Part shown: piece after piece, positions 1 through 8,188 of the stretch
How positions within the stretch are numbered: the stretch's first letter is position 1
Layout: each line of letters begins with the position of its first letter
Assembly (NCBI RefSeq): GCF_028369135.1
Contig: NZ_JAPWHW010000031.1
Span: forward strand, 1 to 38,574
DNA length: 38,574 nucleotides
Direction of reading: 5' to 3'
From: Roseovarius sp. ZX-A-9
GTDB taxonomy: Bacteria; Pseudomonadota; Alphaproteobacteria; Rhodobacterales; Rhodobacteraceae
Notes under the pieces: model-generated
Databases searched by the model: none
Told to the model about the DNA's origin: nothing
Seen by the model: the letters and a program-made list of their open reading frames with translations, nothing else
Position numbers and translations under genes: made by a program

Positions 1-175
1 CGCGCCATAAATGGCGTGGCGCGCGCTGGCTCTCTCTTCGCACAAGAGCCGGGATCAGCATAAGACAAGCGTGTTGCATCTAATTTGACGCTTAGATCAG
101 CAGCAAGGCGTCCATACCACTCAAAGGACGGTGGGCGTTTCTGAAATTTCGCGGATTCGGAAAAGCCGCGAAACG
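1..175. other. Left-edge non-coding stretch downstream of cckA
   Basis: No convincing gene is seen here. The first 23 bases can fold, with CGCGCCA at 1-7 complementary to TGGCGCG at 17-23. A second stem lies immediately after the cckA stop and is listed separately. The remainder contains no reading frame with coding character and no recognisable RNA gene. Confidence 0.5.
147..173 (-). terminator. Stem-loop just after the cckA stop
   Basis: TTTCGCGG (147-154) and CCGCGAAA (166-173) are perfect 8-bp inverted arms with an 11-base loop. The stem starts 2 bases beyond the cckA stop codon (176-178, minus strand). It lacks a clean T-run, so it is a candidate terminator or 3' stabilising hairpin rather than a proven intrinsic terminator. 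Confidence 0.4.
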
Positions 176-2518
176 CTATAGCTGGCGCTGGACGATTTCC
201 GTCAGATCCGTCAGCGAGAAGGGTTTGGGCAGGAACACGGAGTTGGGGATGCGCGCCTGAGTATCGCCGAAATCCTCTTCGGCATAGCCCGACACAAAGA
301 CAACCCGCGCATCGGGGCGAGATTTCAGGGCCTGCTGCACCCAACTGGGGCCATCCATGCCGGGCATCACCACATCGGTGACGAAAACGTCGATGTCGAG
401 CGCCGCATCCTCGAGCAACTCCAACGCATCCTCGGCTGATTCCGCCTCCAGCACCGTAAAGCCACGCATCTGCAAAGCGCGCGAGGCAAAGGCGCGGACA
501 GGCGCCTCGTCCTCCACCAGCAGGACGACCCCACCCGCTGGCGCATCGTCCGGCATCGGTTCGACTGTGGATTCGGGTTTATCCTCGACCGGATCATGCG
601 CAGGCAACAGCAGGAAGAACTGGCTGCCTGCGCCAAATTCACTGTCAACAAAGATAAAGCCACCGGTCTGCTTGACGATCCCGTAGACAGTCGACAGCCC
701 CAGTCCCGTGCCCTCGCCCGTGCGCTTGGTGGTAAAAAACGGCTCGAACACTTTCTGCAGTTTATCGGGAGCAATTCCCTCCCCTTCGTCGGCCACCGTC
801 ACCTTGACGTATCGGCCCGGGGCCACGACCGCGCGATCACGGGCGAGCGGCGCGGTCAGCGTGACATTTTCGGTTGTCAGGCGGATTTCTCCACCCTCTA
901 GCATCGCGTCGCGCGCGTTGACCACCAGATTCATCACCACCTGTTCCAGCTGCCGCTTGTCCGCCCGGATCGACCACAGCGCCGGGTCATGGGTCAGCGA
1001 CAGGATCACCTTTTCGCCCACCAGCCGGTTGAGCAGATGAGTGAGGTCCGACATTGCGTCGCGCAGATCCATCACCTCGGGGCGCAGCGTCTGCTTGCGG
1101 GAATAGGCGAGCAGCTGGCTGACCAGAGAGGCGGCGCGATTGGCATTATGATTGATCTGCACCAGATCGTTGTAATCGCTATCGCCCTGATCGTGTCGCA
1201 AGAGCAGCAGGTCGCAATGGCCCGAGATCGCCGTAAGCAAGTTGTTGAAATCATGCGCCACTCCGCCCGCCAACTGGCCAATCGCCTGCATTTTCTGGCT
1301 TTGGACGAACTGCGCTTCCAGTGATTTCAACTCGGTCGCGTCGTTCAACACGGCGATCAGGACGGTACGACCCTCTTCACTGGCCCTATTCAGCGTGACC
1401 TGCACAAAGGTATCCCGATCCTCGCGCTTGACCCGCAGAAACTCCGAATGCAGGGTTCCGCGCCCTTTCGCAGCGTCTCCCAGCCAATCCGGGATCGACC
1501 GACCCAGCCCTTCAAGCAACTCGGTGATCGACCGCCCGCGACATTCGTCCGCGCCCAGAAGTTCGCGTGCGGGCAGGTTCGACAGCTGAATCTCCCCACC
1601 TGGGTCCAGTTTCAGCAGCGGCACCGGCAATTCGTCGAAGAACGCCCAGCCGTCGGGCTGCCGCTCGGTTGCGGCGACGCCGGGTAACAGGAACACCTCG
1701 CGCCGCCCGGCCATCCCTTCCAGCGCGACGGTCAGACATGATTGCAGACCGTCACGGGTGCTGATGTCATTGAACTGCCCCGACCGCAGCGGCAGCTTGG
1801 GACAGATCCGGTCCAGCGTGCGGGCTCGCTCACCCACCAGATTGCGTGCCGCGTCGTTCATGAAGAGCACTGCGTTGTTGCGCCCGACGGTGATCATCGG
1901 CAGCGGCAGTGGATCGGCCCGGCGCGCGGCCATGTCCGCCGAACGCTCGATCCGCCACAAGAACCACTCCTCCCCGGCGCGGTGCACGCTCAACCGGATA
2001 TGACCTGAGGCCGTGACCAGATCCTCATGTGCCGATCCGCGGGCCGTGGCCGTGGATTTCAATCGAAAGAGCGCCGCGCCGGGATTGGCAAGCACGCTTT
2101 GCAAAGCCCCGGCGAGCGTTTCGGCGTGGTTCGCCCGATAGGCTTTTTGTGCGGCATCGTTCGCGCAGATGATCATACCGCTGTCGTTGGTGACGATACT
2201 GGGCGCCGCGTCGTGTTTGATCAAGGCCATCACAGATTGCCCCGATATGCGGCTGACAGACCGCCGATAAAGCGTAATACCGCCGATCCAAAAAGCCGCA
2301 AAGCCCAAAACCGCCGCGACACTGGCCATCGCCAACCGGGCATTCCCCGAAGGCGCCAACAGCGCCGCCCCCCAAAAAAGAGCGCTGCGGCGAAGATCAG
2401 GGCGGCCCGCGGCTGACCCCGAGCAACAGCGCGCCGGAACGGTCCCATTGTTTGTGAAGGCATGGCTAAGGGCTCGGAATCCTGTAAACGCGACTCGGTT
2501 CCCCAACTTTTGGTTCAA
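176..2518 (-). CDS. cckA: Hybrid sensor histidine kinase/response regulator CckA (N-terminus probably frameshifted)
   Basis: This is a CckA-type hybrid kinase, which in alphaproteobacteria feeds phosphate through ChpT to the cell-cycle regulator CtrA. In the 780-residue frame, PAS-like regions span about 90-395. The HisKA domain carries AHDFNN with phospho-acceptor His422. The HATPase domain shows the N-box around Asn534, DEGEGIAPDK, and GEGTGLGLS. A receiver domain from about 664 has Asp715 (VTDVVMPGMDG) and Lys765 (LPKPF). A hydrophobic segment lies near 62-84. The first 55 residues look non-native: the start at 2518 is TTG without a ribosome binding site. An alternative frame from ATG 2463 gives a first membrane segment and joins the main frame if one base is added in the homopolymer at 2368-2379. 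The kinase assignment is firm; the N-terminus is not. Confidence 0.9.
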   Translation of the reverse strand: MNQKLGNRVAFTGFRALSHAFTNNGTVPARCCSGSAAGRPDLRRSALFWGAALLAPSGNARLAMASVAAVLGFAAFWIGGITLYRRSVSRISGQSVMALIKHDAAPSIVTNDSGMIICANDAAQKAYRANHAETLAGALQSVLANPGAALFRLKSTATARGSAHEDLVTASGHIRLSVHRAGEEWFLWRIERSADMAARRADPLPLPMITVGRNNAVLFMNDAARNLVGERARTLDRICPKLPLRSGQFNDISTRDGLQSCLTVALEGMAGRREVFLLPGVAATERQPDGWAFFDELPVPLLKLDPGGEIQLSNLPARELLGADECRGRSITELLEGLGRSIPDWLGDAAKGRGTLHSEFLRVKREDRDTFVQVTLNRASEEGRTVLIAVLNDATELKSLEAQFVQSQKMQAIGQLAGGVAHDFNNLLTAISGHCDLLLLRHDQGDSDYNDLVQINHNANRAASLVSQLLAYSRKQTLRPEVMDLRDAMSDLTHLLNRLVGEKVILSLTHDPALWSIRADKRQLEQVVMNLVVNARDAMLEGGEIRLTTENVTLTAPLARDRAVVAPGRYVKVTVADEGEGIAPDKLQKVFEPFFTTKRTGEGTGLGLSTVYGIVKQTGGFIFVDSEFGAGSQFFLLLPAHDPVEDKPESTVEPMPDDAPAGGVVLLVEDEAPVRAFASRALQMRGFTVLEAESAEDALELLEDAALDIDVFVTDVVMPGMDGPSWVQQALKSRPDARVVFVSGYAEEDFGDTQARIPNSVFLPKPFSLTDLTEIVQRQL

Positions 2519-2578
2519 AATGCTTAAGAGGCACTTAATGCCGCAAGTTGTACGCCATCAGGGTTGCAGAACGATTTA

Positions 2579-3745
2579 TCACTCTCGCAATAAGTGCGCC
2601 ACGAAAAACCCGTCCCCATCGGCGCTTATAGGCAAGCGTGCAACGGTCCCTACCATCCAGCCCGAGTGGCGTTCGGCAAACCGAGCGATCTGTTGCTCGT
2701 TCTCCTCGCGCAGGACGGAACACGTGGCATAGACCAGCCGCCCGCCCGGCCCGACCAGTGTTGCGGCCGCATCCAAGATCTCGGCCTGCACATCTAACAG
2801 CCTCGCAAGATCGGCCTCTGTCAGGCGCCATTTCGCCTCCGGCGCACGCCGCCATGTGCCGCTGCCGGAACAGGGCGCGTCGCACAAAACCAGGTCAAAG
2901 GGTGCAGCGCTTTGCAACTCGGCCGCCTCCAGCTGCCCGATCTGCACACCCGCCCGTTCTGCCCGCGCCGGCAGATCCTTCATCCGGGCCGAGTCGGCAT
3001 CATGCGCATAAACCTCGGCCTCCAGCCGCGCAGCGAGTGCTAGCGCCTTGCCACCGCCACCGGCGCAATAGTCCAGAATGCGGGCACCCCGCGGCAGATC
3101 AATTGTCTGCATCGCCCATTGGCTGGCGCTGTCCTGAAGCTCGACAAGACCGTCCTGATATGCCGCCGACATGGCGACTTTTCTAGGATTTTCCGTAACC
3201 TGCAACGCGGTATTCACGTCGTCCAGCGGCACGGCCACGATCCCGTCATCGGCAAGAACGCGCAGCGCTTCTGCCACGTTTGTCTTGCGGAGATTGACCC
3301 GAAGCGTGACCGGCGCGCGGGCCCGCAGTGCCATCGCCGCCGTCTCGGCATCTGCCCCAAGCGACGCCTGAAAGCGGCTCACCAACCATGGCTGCAGATC
3401 AAGCCGGTCGGCATCGGTCACAGGTGGGGTGCCCACCGCGCATTCGGCCGCGCTAAGCGGTTCGGGCGCATGCCCCTCCCCGGTAAAGAGGGTTGCCGGG
3501 TCAATCCCCTCGGCGCGCAACGCCCCGATCATGCGACCGCGACCCGTCTCGGCCCCTCCGAGGCAGGCGTAGGATCGCCAGCAGCGTAACGCCTGAAACA
3601 CGTGATCGCGCACCGCCGCGCGATCCTTGGAGCCTGCAAACCGCGAACGGCGTGCCCAACCTGTCAGCGCCCGCTCTGCCGCGACCCCTTCCGCAATTGC
3701 ATCAAGTATCTCGATCGCGGCGTGAACGCGCGCGCCGGGCGTCAT
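2579..3745 (-). CDS. rsmB: RsmB-type 16S rRNA (cytosine-C5) methyltransferase
   Basis: This is a 388-residue RsmB/NOP2-family protein, a SAM-dependent enzyme that methylates C5 of a cytosine in 16S rRNA (C967 in E. coli). An N-terminal NusB-like region (about 1-100) precedes the Rossmann domain. The SAM loop is ILDYCAGGGGKA (about 223-234). The two family cysteines are present: DAPCSGSGTWRR (Cys292) and ATCSVLREENE (Cys342). It lies 60 bases upstream of cckA on the same strand, so co-transcription is possible. An exact FNR-type box is centred about 64 bases upstream of its start codon, which is unusual for a housekeeping rRNA methylase. The exact target base is inferred from the family. Confidence 0.88.
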   Translation of the reverse strand: MTPGARVHAAIEILDAIAEGVAAERALTGWARRSRFAGSKDRAAVRDHVFQALRCWRSYACLGGAETGRGRMIGALRAEGIDPATLFTGEGHAPEPLSAAECAVGTPPVTDADRLDLQPWLVSRFQASLGADAETAAMALRARAPVTLRVNLRKTNVAEALRVLADDGIVAVPLDDVNTALQVTENPRKVAMSAAYQDGLVELQDSASQWAMQTIDLPRGARILDYCAGGGGKALALAARLEAEVYAHDADSARMKDLPARAERAGVQIGQLEAAELQSAAPFDLVLCDAPCSGSGTWRRAPEAKWRLTEADLARLLDVQAEILDAAATLVGPGGRLVYATCSVLREENEQQIARFAERHSGWMVGTVARLPISADGDGFFVAHLLRE

Positions 3746-3802
3746 GCCTGTACCATGGTCTGAAAACTGCGAAATATCACTTGAGAAACTTCCTTCATAT
3801 CA

Positions 3803-3816
3803 TTGATATTCATCAA
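3803..3816. promoter_or_regulatory. FNR/FnrL-type operator box
   Basis: TTGATATTCATCAA matches the FNR-family consensus TTGAT-N4-ATCAA exactly. Its centre (3809.5) is about 64 bases upstream of the rsmB start. A GATATT -10-like hexamer on the minus strand at 3773-3778 would put the box near -41, the class II activator position. FNR-family proteins (FnrL, Dnr) bind such sites in Rhodobacteraceae. Which flanking gene it controls is inference. Confidence 0.5.
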
Positions 3817-3847
3817 CTTGGCAAACCCGACAGTTCGGGCCCGCCGG

Positions 3848-3865
3848 ACGTGATCCGCATCACGT
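3848..3865. promoter_or_regulatory. 18-bp palindrome resembling a CRP/FNR-superfamily site
   Basis: ACGTGAT-CCGC-ATCACGT has perfect 7-bp arms around a 4-bp centre. It contains GTGA-N6-TCAC, the core of CRP-type sites, and GTGAT-N4-ATCAC, a variant of the FNR box. It is 47 bp centre-to-centre from the exact FNR-type box. The regulator is unknown. Confidence 0.35.
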
Positions 3866-3983
3866 AGGCTGCTCTTTCCATGCACCCATTCTCTCTCTTA
3901 CTCAACACGTTCCAGACCTCTTTGTCGCGGCCATTTGTCTGGTCCGTTGCCATCTTGCCCGCGTCCTGCCCAACTTCGATGGT

Positions 3984-4015
3984 TTGCATGAATTTCATCC
4001 GGCCAGCTCATGCAA
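3984..4015. promoter_or_regulatory. Spaced inverted repeat upstream of the TAXI operon
   Basis: TTGCATGA (3984-3991) and TCATGCAA (4008-4015) are perfect 8-bp inverted half-sites separated by 16 bp, 137-168 bp upstream of the TAXI binding-protein start. A nested 11-bp palindrome ATGAATTTCAT (3988-3998) shares the left arm. This is a candidate operator for a dimeric regulator not encoded next to it. Confidence 0.25.
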
Positions 4016-4151
4016 TTTGCCATGGACAACGCACCACATCCTCGCGAAGATGTGACACCTCGGGGACTAAGCCTTGGATCAGCAACAAGATTTGCTTGCC
4101 GACCGACTTGGCGCCCCCAGCGTATGCAGTCTGTCAATAAAGGGGAACACC

Positions 4152-5129
4152 ATGAAACTGTCACGCCGTATTTTTCTAAGCGGAGTCGCTGCAGCGCCGC
4201 TGCTGCAAACGACCGCCCTGCCCGGACTTGCCGCAGACCGCGTCTTCTTTGGCATCGCCACGGGCGGCACTGGCGGCACCTATTATCCCTTGGGCGGGAT
4301 GCTGGCGCAGTTGATCTCGAACACCGCCGAAATCCCGGACACCAAGCTGTCGGCCACGGCCGAAACCGGCAATGCGTCGGTCGCCAATGCGCAGCTTCTG
4401 GGGCGCGGCGAGATTGAATCCGCCTTTGTCGCTGCCGATATTCTGGATGCCGCCTACAAGGGTATCAACCAGTTCGACGGCACGCCGAACGAGAACATCC
4501 GCGCCATCGGGGCGCTTTACCCCGAGACGGTTCAGCTTGTCGTGCGTGCTGATTCCGGCATCGAGACTTTCAAAGACCTCAAGGGCAAGACGATCTCCTC
4601 AGGTTCTCCGGGATCGGGCCAGTGGCAACTGCTGGGCGATCTGCTGGAATCGCACGGCATGACCCGCGAAGACGTGTCCGAGGATTTCTCGTCCTTCTCG
4701 CAATCGGTCGACAAGATCAAGGATGGCAACCTCGATGCTTCGCTGATCACGGCAGGGTCGCCCACCTCGTCGGTCACCGATCTGGCCAACGGTCACGAAA
4801 TCCGCATCGTGCCACTGAACGGGCCCGCGATCGCCAAGCTGCAGGAAACGCAGCCCTATTACGCGAACGCGATCCTCGCAGGCGGCACCTACAAGGGCCA
4901 GGATGACGATGTCGAAACGCTCGCCGTGCGGGCCATCTGGGCCACCCATGCCGATGTTTCCGACGATATCATCTATGCCGTGACCAAGGCGCTTTACGAG
5001 AACACCGAAACGCTGGGCAACGTGCACCCCAAGGGCAAGGAAATCTCGCTCGACAAGGCGCTGGAAAGCGTGTCGGTGCCGCTGCATCCGGGCGCCGAGA
5101 AATACTATACGGAAAAAGGCATCAAGTGA
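4152..5129 (+). CDS. TAXI-family TRAP transporter solute-binding protein (Tat-exported)
   Basis: This is a 325-residue periplasmic binding protein of the TAXI (TRAP-associated extracytoplasmic immunogenic) family, which captures a solute for a TRAP permease. The start ATG 4152 is preceded by AGGGGAA. The N-terminus MKLSRRIFLSG carries a twin-arginine motif (SRRxFL) followed by a hydrophobic stretch ending near LPGLAA, suggesting Tat export of a folded protein. The mature start has the TAXI-like GIATGGTGGTYYPLGG segment (about 34-49), and SSGSPGSGQW lies mid-protein. It is followed, with a 1-base stop/start overlap, by a DUF1850 protein and then the fused permease. The ligand is unknown; TAXI systems with known ligands transport organic acids or amino acids. 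Confidence 0.9.
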   Translation: MKLSRRIFLSGVAAAPLLQTTALPGLAADRVFFGIATGGTGGTYYPLGGMLAQLISNTAEIPDTKLSATAETGNASVANAQLLGRGEIESAFVAADILDAAYKGINQFDGTPNENIRAIGALYPETVQLVVRADSGIETFKDLKGKTISSGSPGSGQWQLLGDLLESHGMTREDVSEDFSSFSQSVDKIKDGNLDASLITAGSPTSSVTDLANGHEIRIVPLNGPAIAKLQETQPYYANAILAGGTYKGQDDDVETLAVRAIWATHADVSDDIIYAVTKALYENTETLGNVHPKGKEISLDKALESVSVPLHPGAEKYYTEKGIK

Positions 5130-5608
5130 TGTCGCCATATGGCACCTTTGGTGCCCTTGGGATGGCCTTTGGGGCCATCCTTTCCATGGCCGTCATGGCC
5201 CATTCGGCGCCTTCACTTTGTCTCAGCAGCTATCCGGACAATCAGCCAGTCAACGCCTATCCGCTCGACCAAAACGGCGCGTTCGCTCTGGGGTTCATTC
5301 ATTCCGTCTCGGGCACGCCGGTTGTAGACACCTACCAGATCGACGCCGGAGAAATCGTTCAGACCTCGGAAATCTTTCAGGCGCATGGCGCTGGCCTGCC
5401 CTCGTTGGGCAATGAAATGAACGCGACCGGATGGCGCCACGAGAACGGGAAATTCATTCTGGATCTTGAGCGTCCCATCGGTGAGATGATAGTGCGCGTC
5501 CAGCCAAAATACGAAAACACCCTGCATATCGCAGACCAATCCATTGCGCTTGCATCCCTGGGCCATTCCGTCCTTCGGATCGCGGCCTGCGACCCATCGT
5601 CGGAGTAA
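5129..5608 (+). CDS. DUF1850 domain-containing protein of the TAXI-TRAP operon
   Basis: This is a small exported protein (159 residues from ATG 5129; a GTG one codon upstream is also possible) with an N-terminal signal-like segment ending near MAHSAPS. The pattern LGFIHSVSGTPVVDTYQID, then an acidic and aromatic middle and a short beta-rich C-terminus, fits DUF1850, whose genes commonly sit beside TAXI-type TRAP transporters. The start overlaps the binding-protein stop (TGATG), indicating translational coupling. The fused permease starts 2 bases after its stop. A role in assembly or function of the transporter is inferred from context only. Confidence 0.75.
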   Translation: MSPYGTFGALGMAFGAILSMAVMAHSAPSLCLSSYPDNQPVNAYPLDQNGAFALGFIHSVSGTPVVDTYQIDAGEIVQTSEIFQAHGAGLPSLGNEMNATGWRHENGKFILDLERPIGEMIVRVQPKYENTLHIADQSIALASLGHSVLRIAACDPSSE

Positions 5609-5610
5609 AC

Positions 5611-7827
5611 ATGTCAGAGACCCAACACACCGCAGCCCCAGATGACCGCGAACTGACCCCCGATGAAATCGAAGCGCTGGTGCGCGAATACGATTCTGAA
5701 TCGAACTTCCGCGACCTCAAAGGGCTGGTTGCCCGGCTTGTCACCGTCGCCTGCGTTACCTTGTCGATCTTTCATGTCTACACCGCCGGTTTCGGCCTGC
5801 TGAACGAAGTCACGCACCGAACCATCCACCTGACCTTTGTCATGGGGCTGGTGTTTCTGGTCTTTCCGCGCCGCCGCGCCGAACCTACCCGCCGCCTGTG
5901 GATTGACAGCGCGATTTTCGGAACCTTCTACCTCTACATCATCTACGATCTTGTCAGGGCATTACCGCCCACCGCTCTGACCTATCTGTTTGCAGCGGCG
6001 ATGGTAGGGTTGACCATCCTGACTCTGCCGATCAAGGGCCGCGGCCTGCCGGGCAGCAAAGTGGCACTGCGCGACTGGGCCTTTGCGATCCTGGGGGCCG
6101 GGTTCTCGCTCTATCTCGTGGTGTTCTTCCGCGACGTGTTCATCACCAACGTGGGCTCTCCGCGACCGCAAGAATACATGATGGGCCTTATCGCCATCAT
6201 CATGACGCTGGAGGCAACGCGCCGCACCATGGGGCCGACCTTGGCCTTCATCGGGGTGTTCTGCATCGTCTATGCGATCCTTGGCCCCTACATGCCCGGT
6301 ATCATGGGCCATCGCGGCTATAACATCCTGCGCATCATCAACCATCTCTATGTCGGAACCGAAGGCATCTACGGCGTCGCTGTCGGCGTCGTGGCGACCT
6401 ATGTTTTCCACTTCGTGCTGTTCGGCATCCTCGCCCAGATGAGCGGGCTGGGGCAGCTCTTCATCGATCTGGCCACTATCGTCGCGGGCCGTGCATCGGG
6501 TGGCAGCGCCAAGGTGTCCGTGGTGTCCTCGGGCTTTTTCGGGATGATCTCCGGCTCTCCGATCGCCAATACGGTGACGACGGGTGCATTCACGATCCCG
6601 CTGATGAAGAAATCCGGCTTCACGCCGCGTTTCGCCGGCGCCATCGAGGCATCCGCATCCTGCGGTGGGCAGGTCACGCCGCCGATCATGGGCGCGTCGG
6701 CCTTCGTGATGACCGAAATGCTGGGAGTTCCCTATAACGAGATCATCCTGATCGCGATCATTCCAGCTGCGTTCCACTATCTGGCGATCATGCTGATGGT
6801 CCATCTCGAGGCCAAGCGTCTGGGCTTGTCGGGGTTGTCCGCCGACAAGATCCCCCAGTTCCGTGCCGTGCTCGGCAAATCATGGCATCTCTTCGTGCCG
6901 CTTGGCGTCATGGTGGCGTTGCTGTTGATGCAGTACACGCCGTTTCTGGCCGCCTTCTGGGGCATCATCCTGACAATCGTGTTTTCCTACGTACCGCTGA
7001 TCATGCGGGCATTCGGAGATACGTCGATGGACATGGACACTGTACTTACCCCGCCGCGCCTTGTGCGCGGCTTCGAGGATGGCGCGAAATTCGCCCTTGG
7101 CATCGGGGCCGCCTGTGCCTGCGTGGGCTTCCTTCTGGGAATCACGACGCTGACCGGGCTGGGGTTCAAGTTTTCTGCCGCAGTCGTGGAACTGGCCTAT
7201 GATCTGGCCGGGCTCATCACCGCGATGGATTTCACCGGCCTGCTGAATGAAAAGAGCATGGCGCTGTTCTTTGGCCTCGTCTTCGTTGCAATCGCCTGCA
7301 TCATCATGGGGGCGGGTATCCCGACGACGCCGACCTACATCATACTTGCGTCCATCGCAGCCCCTGCCCTGATGAAATTCGACGTTCCGTTGATCGCCAC
7401 GCATTTCTTCGTGTTCTATTTCGGCGTTCTGGCGGATGTGACACCCCCTGTGGCGCTGGCCGCCTATGCCGCGGCCGGGCTTGCACGATCCGATCCGATG
7501 CAGACAGGCATGACCGCCTTCCGCCTGTCGATGGGCAAGGCGCTGGTGCCCTTCATGTTCATCTACGCGCCCAGCCTGCTTTTTGTCGATTTCTCGATCG
7601 TTGAATTCGTGGCGGCGCTGATCAGCGGGATTGTCTGTATCATAGCCCTGTCTGCCGCCTATATCGGCTACTTCAAGGGGCCGTTGAATACGTTGGACAA
7701 GGTTGCGTTAACCATCGGAGGCTTGCTGCTGATCTCGACCTCGTGGCTGGCGATGGCGATCGGCGGCGCGCTGGTGTTGGTGATATTCCTTCGCAACGCA
7801 CGAGATGCCGCGCTCGCGCCCGGCTGA
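5611..7827 (+). CDS. TRAP transporter fused permease (4TM/12TM, TAXI type)
   Basis: This is a 738-residue integral membrane protein fusing the small (4-TM, DctQ-like) and large (12-TM, DctM-like) TRAP permease subunits, the arrangement normal for TAXI systems. A hydrophilic N-terminus (about 1-38) precedes many hydrophobic helices. The large-subunit signatures are visible: SSGFFGMISGSPIANTVTTG (around 308-327), ASASCGGQVTPPIMGA and, near the C-terminus, GAGIPTTPTYIILAS and DVTPPVALAAYAAAGLA. It is the last gene of the three-gene operon; its Shine-Dalgarno GGAG lies in the preceding stop region. It is expected to use an ion gradient rather than ATP. Substrate unknown. Confidence 0.92.
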   Translation: MSETQHTAAPDDRELTPDEIEALVREYDSESNFRDLKGLVARLVTVACVTLSIFHVYTAGFGLLNEVTHRTIHLTFVMGLVFLVFPRRRAEPTRRLWIDSAIFGTFYLYIIYDLVRALPPTALTYLFAAAMVGLTILTLPIKGRGLPGSKVALRDWAFAILGAGFSLYLVVFFRDVFITNVGSPRPQEYMMGLIAIIMTLEATRRTMGPTLAFIGVFCIVYAILGPYMPGIMGHRGYNILRIINHLYVGTEGIYGVAVGVVATYVFHFVLFGILAQMSGLGQLFIDLATIVAGRASGGSAKVSVVSSGFFGMISGSPIANTVTTGAFTIPLMKKSGFTPRFAGAIEASASCGGQVTPPIMGASAFVMTEMLGVPYNEIILIAIIPAAFHYLAIMLMVHLEAKRLGLSGLSADKIPQFRAVLGKSWHLFVPLGVMVALLLMQYTPFLAAFWGIILTIVFSYVPLIMRAFGDTSMDMDTVLTPPRLVRGFEDGAKFALGIGAACACVGFLLGITTLTGLGFKFSAAVVELAYDLAGLITAMDFTGLLNEKSMALFFGLVFVAIACIIMGAGIPTTPTYIILASIAAPALMKFDVPLIATHFFVFYFGVLADVTPPVALAAYAAAGLARSDPMQTGMTAFRLSMGKALVPFMFIYAPSLLFVDFSIVEFVAALISGIVCIIALSAAYIGYFKGPLNTLDKVALTIGGLLLISTSWLAMAIGGALVLVIFLRNARDAALAPG

Positions 7828-7840
7828 TCTCGTGTTTGAC

Positions 7841-7881
7841 GCTGACCACCTGCGCACGTGGCGTCGTCGTGGGTGGTCAGC
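7841..7881 (+). terminator. Stem-loop after the TAXI-TRAP operon
   Basis: GCTGACCACC (7841-7850) and GGTGGTCAGC (7872-7881) form a perfect 10-bp stem with a 21-base loop, 14 bases after the permease stop. There is no T-run, so termination may need Rho or the stem may protect the 3' end. Confidence 0.4.
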
Positions 7882-8116
7882 CTGCGGTAGCGTCTAATCG
7901 CTCTGCTTGCCGCGCTTCTTTCCGGAGATGCGCGGCTTCAACCGCGTCAGCGTTGCGCTCGACCAAGGCAGAACGAGGTTCTGCAAGCGTGCCCGATGAT
8001 AAAAACCCAGACGATCAGCATCACCGCTGAAGCTGCGCGAGCGACCGGCTTATGTCATCCTCGAATTCCTGTTGGAACCGCCGAGTGATGACGGAAAGGA
8101 CCGGTCGCGCGCCTTT

Positions 8117-8168
8117 GGGCATGGGCGGTCATCTTTTCTGTGCGTCTTGTGCCTGACCGCCAACGCCC
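8117..8168 (-). terminator. Stem-loop after the liv-type ABC operon
   Basis: GGCGGTCA (8124-8131) pairs with TGACCGCC (8154-8161), and an outer GGGC/GCCC pair (8117-8120 with 8165-8168) can extend the stem. It lies 20 bases beyond the last ABC permease stop on the minus strand. There is no clear T-run. Confidence 0.35.
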
Positions 8169-8188
8169 TTCGCCGGGGGATCTGCCCG

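Larger units (their letters stand above)
3746..4151. other. 406-bp regulatory gap between rsmB and the TAXI operon
   Basis: No gene is supported here. Short frames on both strands lack ribosome binding sites and coding character. The gap holds three palindromes, annotated separately: an FNR-type box at 3803-3816, an 18-bp palindrome at 3848-3865 and a spaced inverted repeat at 3984-4015. It probably contains the promoters of the divergent rsmB and the TAXI-TRAP genes. Confidence 0.6.
7828..8188. other. 361-bp convergent intergenic region
   Basis: This lies between the 3' ends of the TRAP and ABC operons. It contains a stem-loop at each end, annotated separately. Between them, short minus-strand frames (for example a 33-codon frame from ATG 8122) have no good ribosome binding site. 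No gene is supported. Confidence 0.5.

Noticed and set aside
3880..4140. An 86-codon plus-strand frame in the gap before the TAXI operon
   Set aside because: No ribosome binding site, atypical composition, and it overlaps the regulatory palindromes and the region just upstream of the binding-protein start.
7882..8116. Successive short minus-strand frames between two convergent operons that might be a decayed gene
   Set aside because: The pieces are under 45 codons, in different frames, lack ribosome binding sites and match nothing I recognise.
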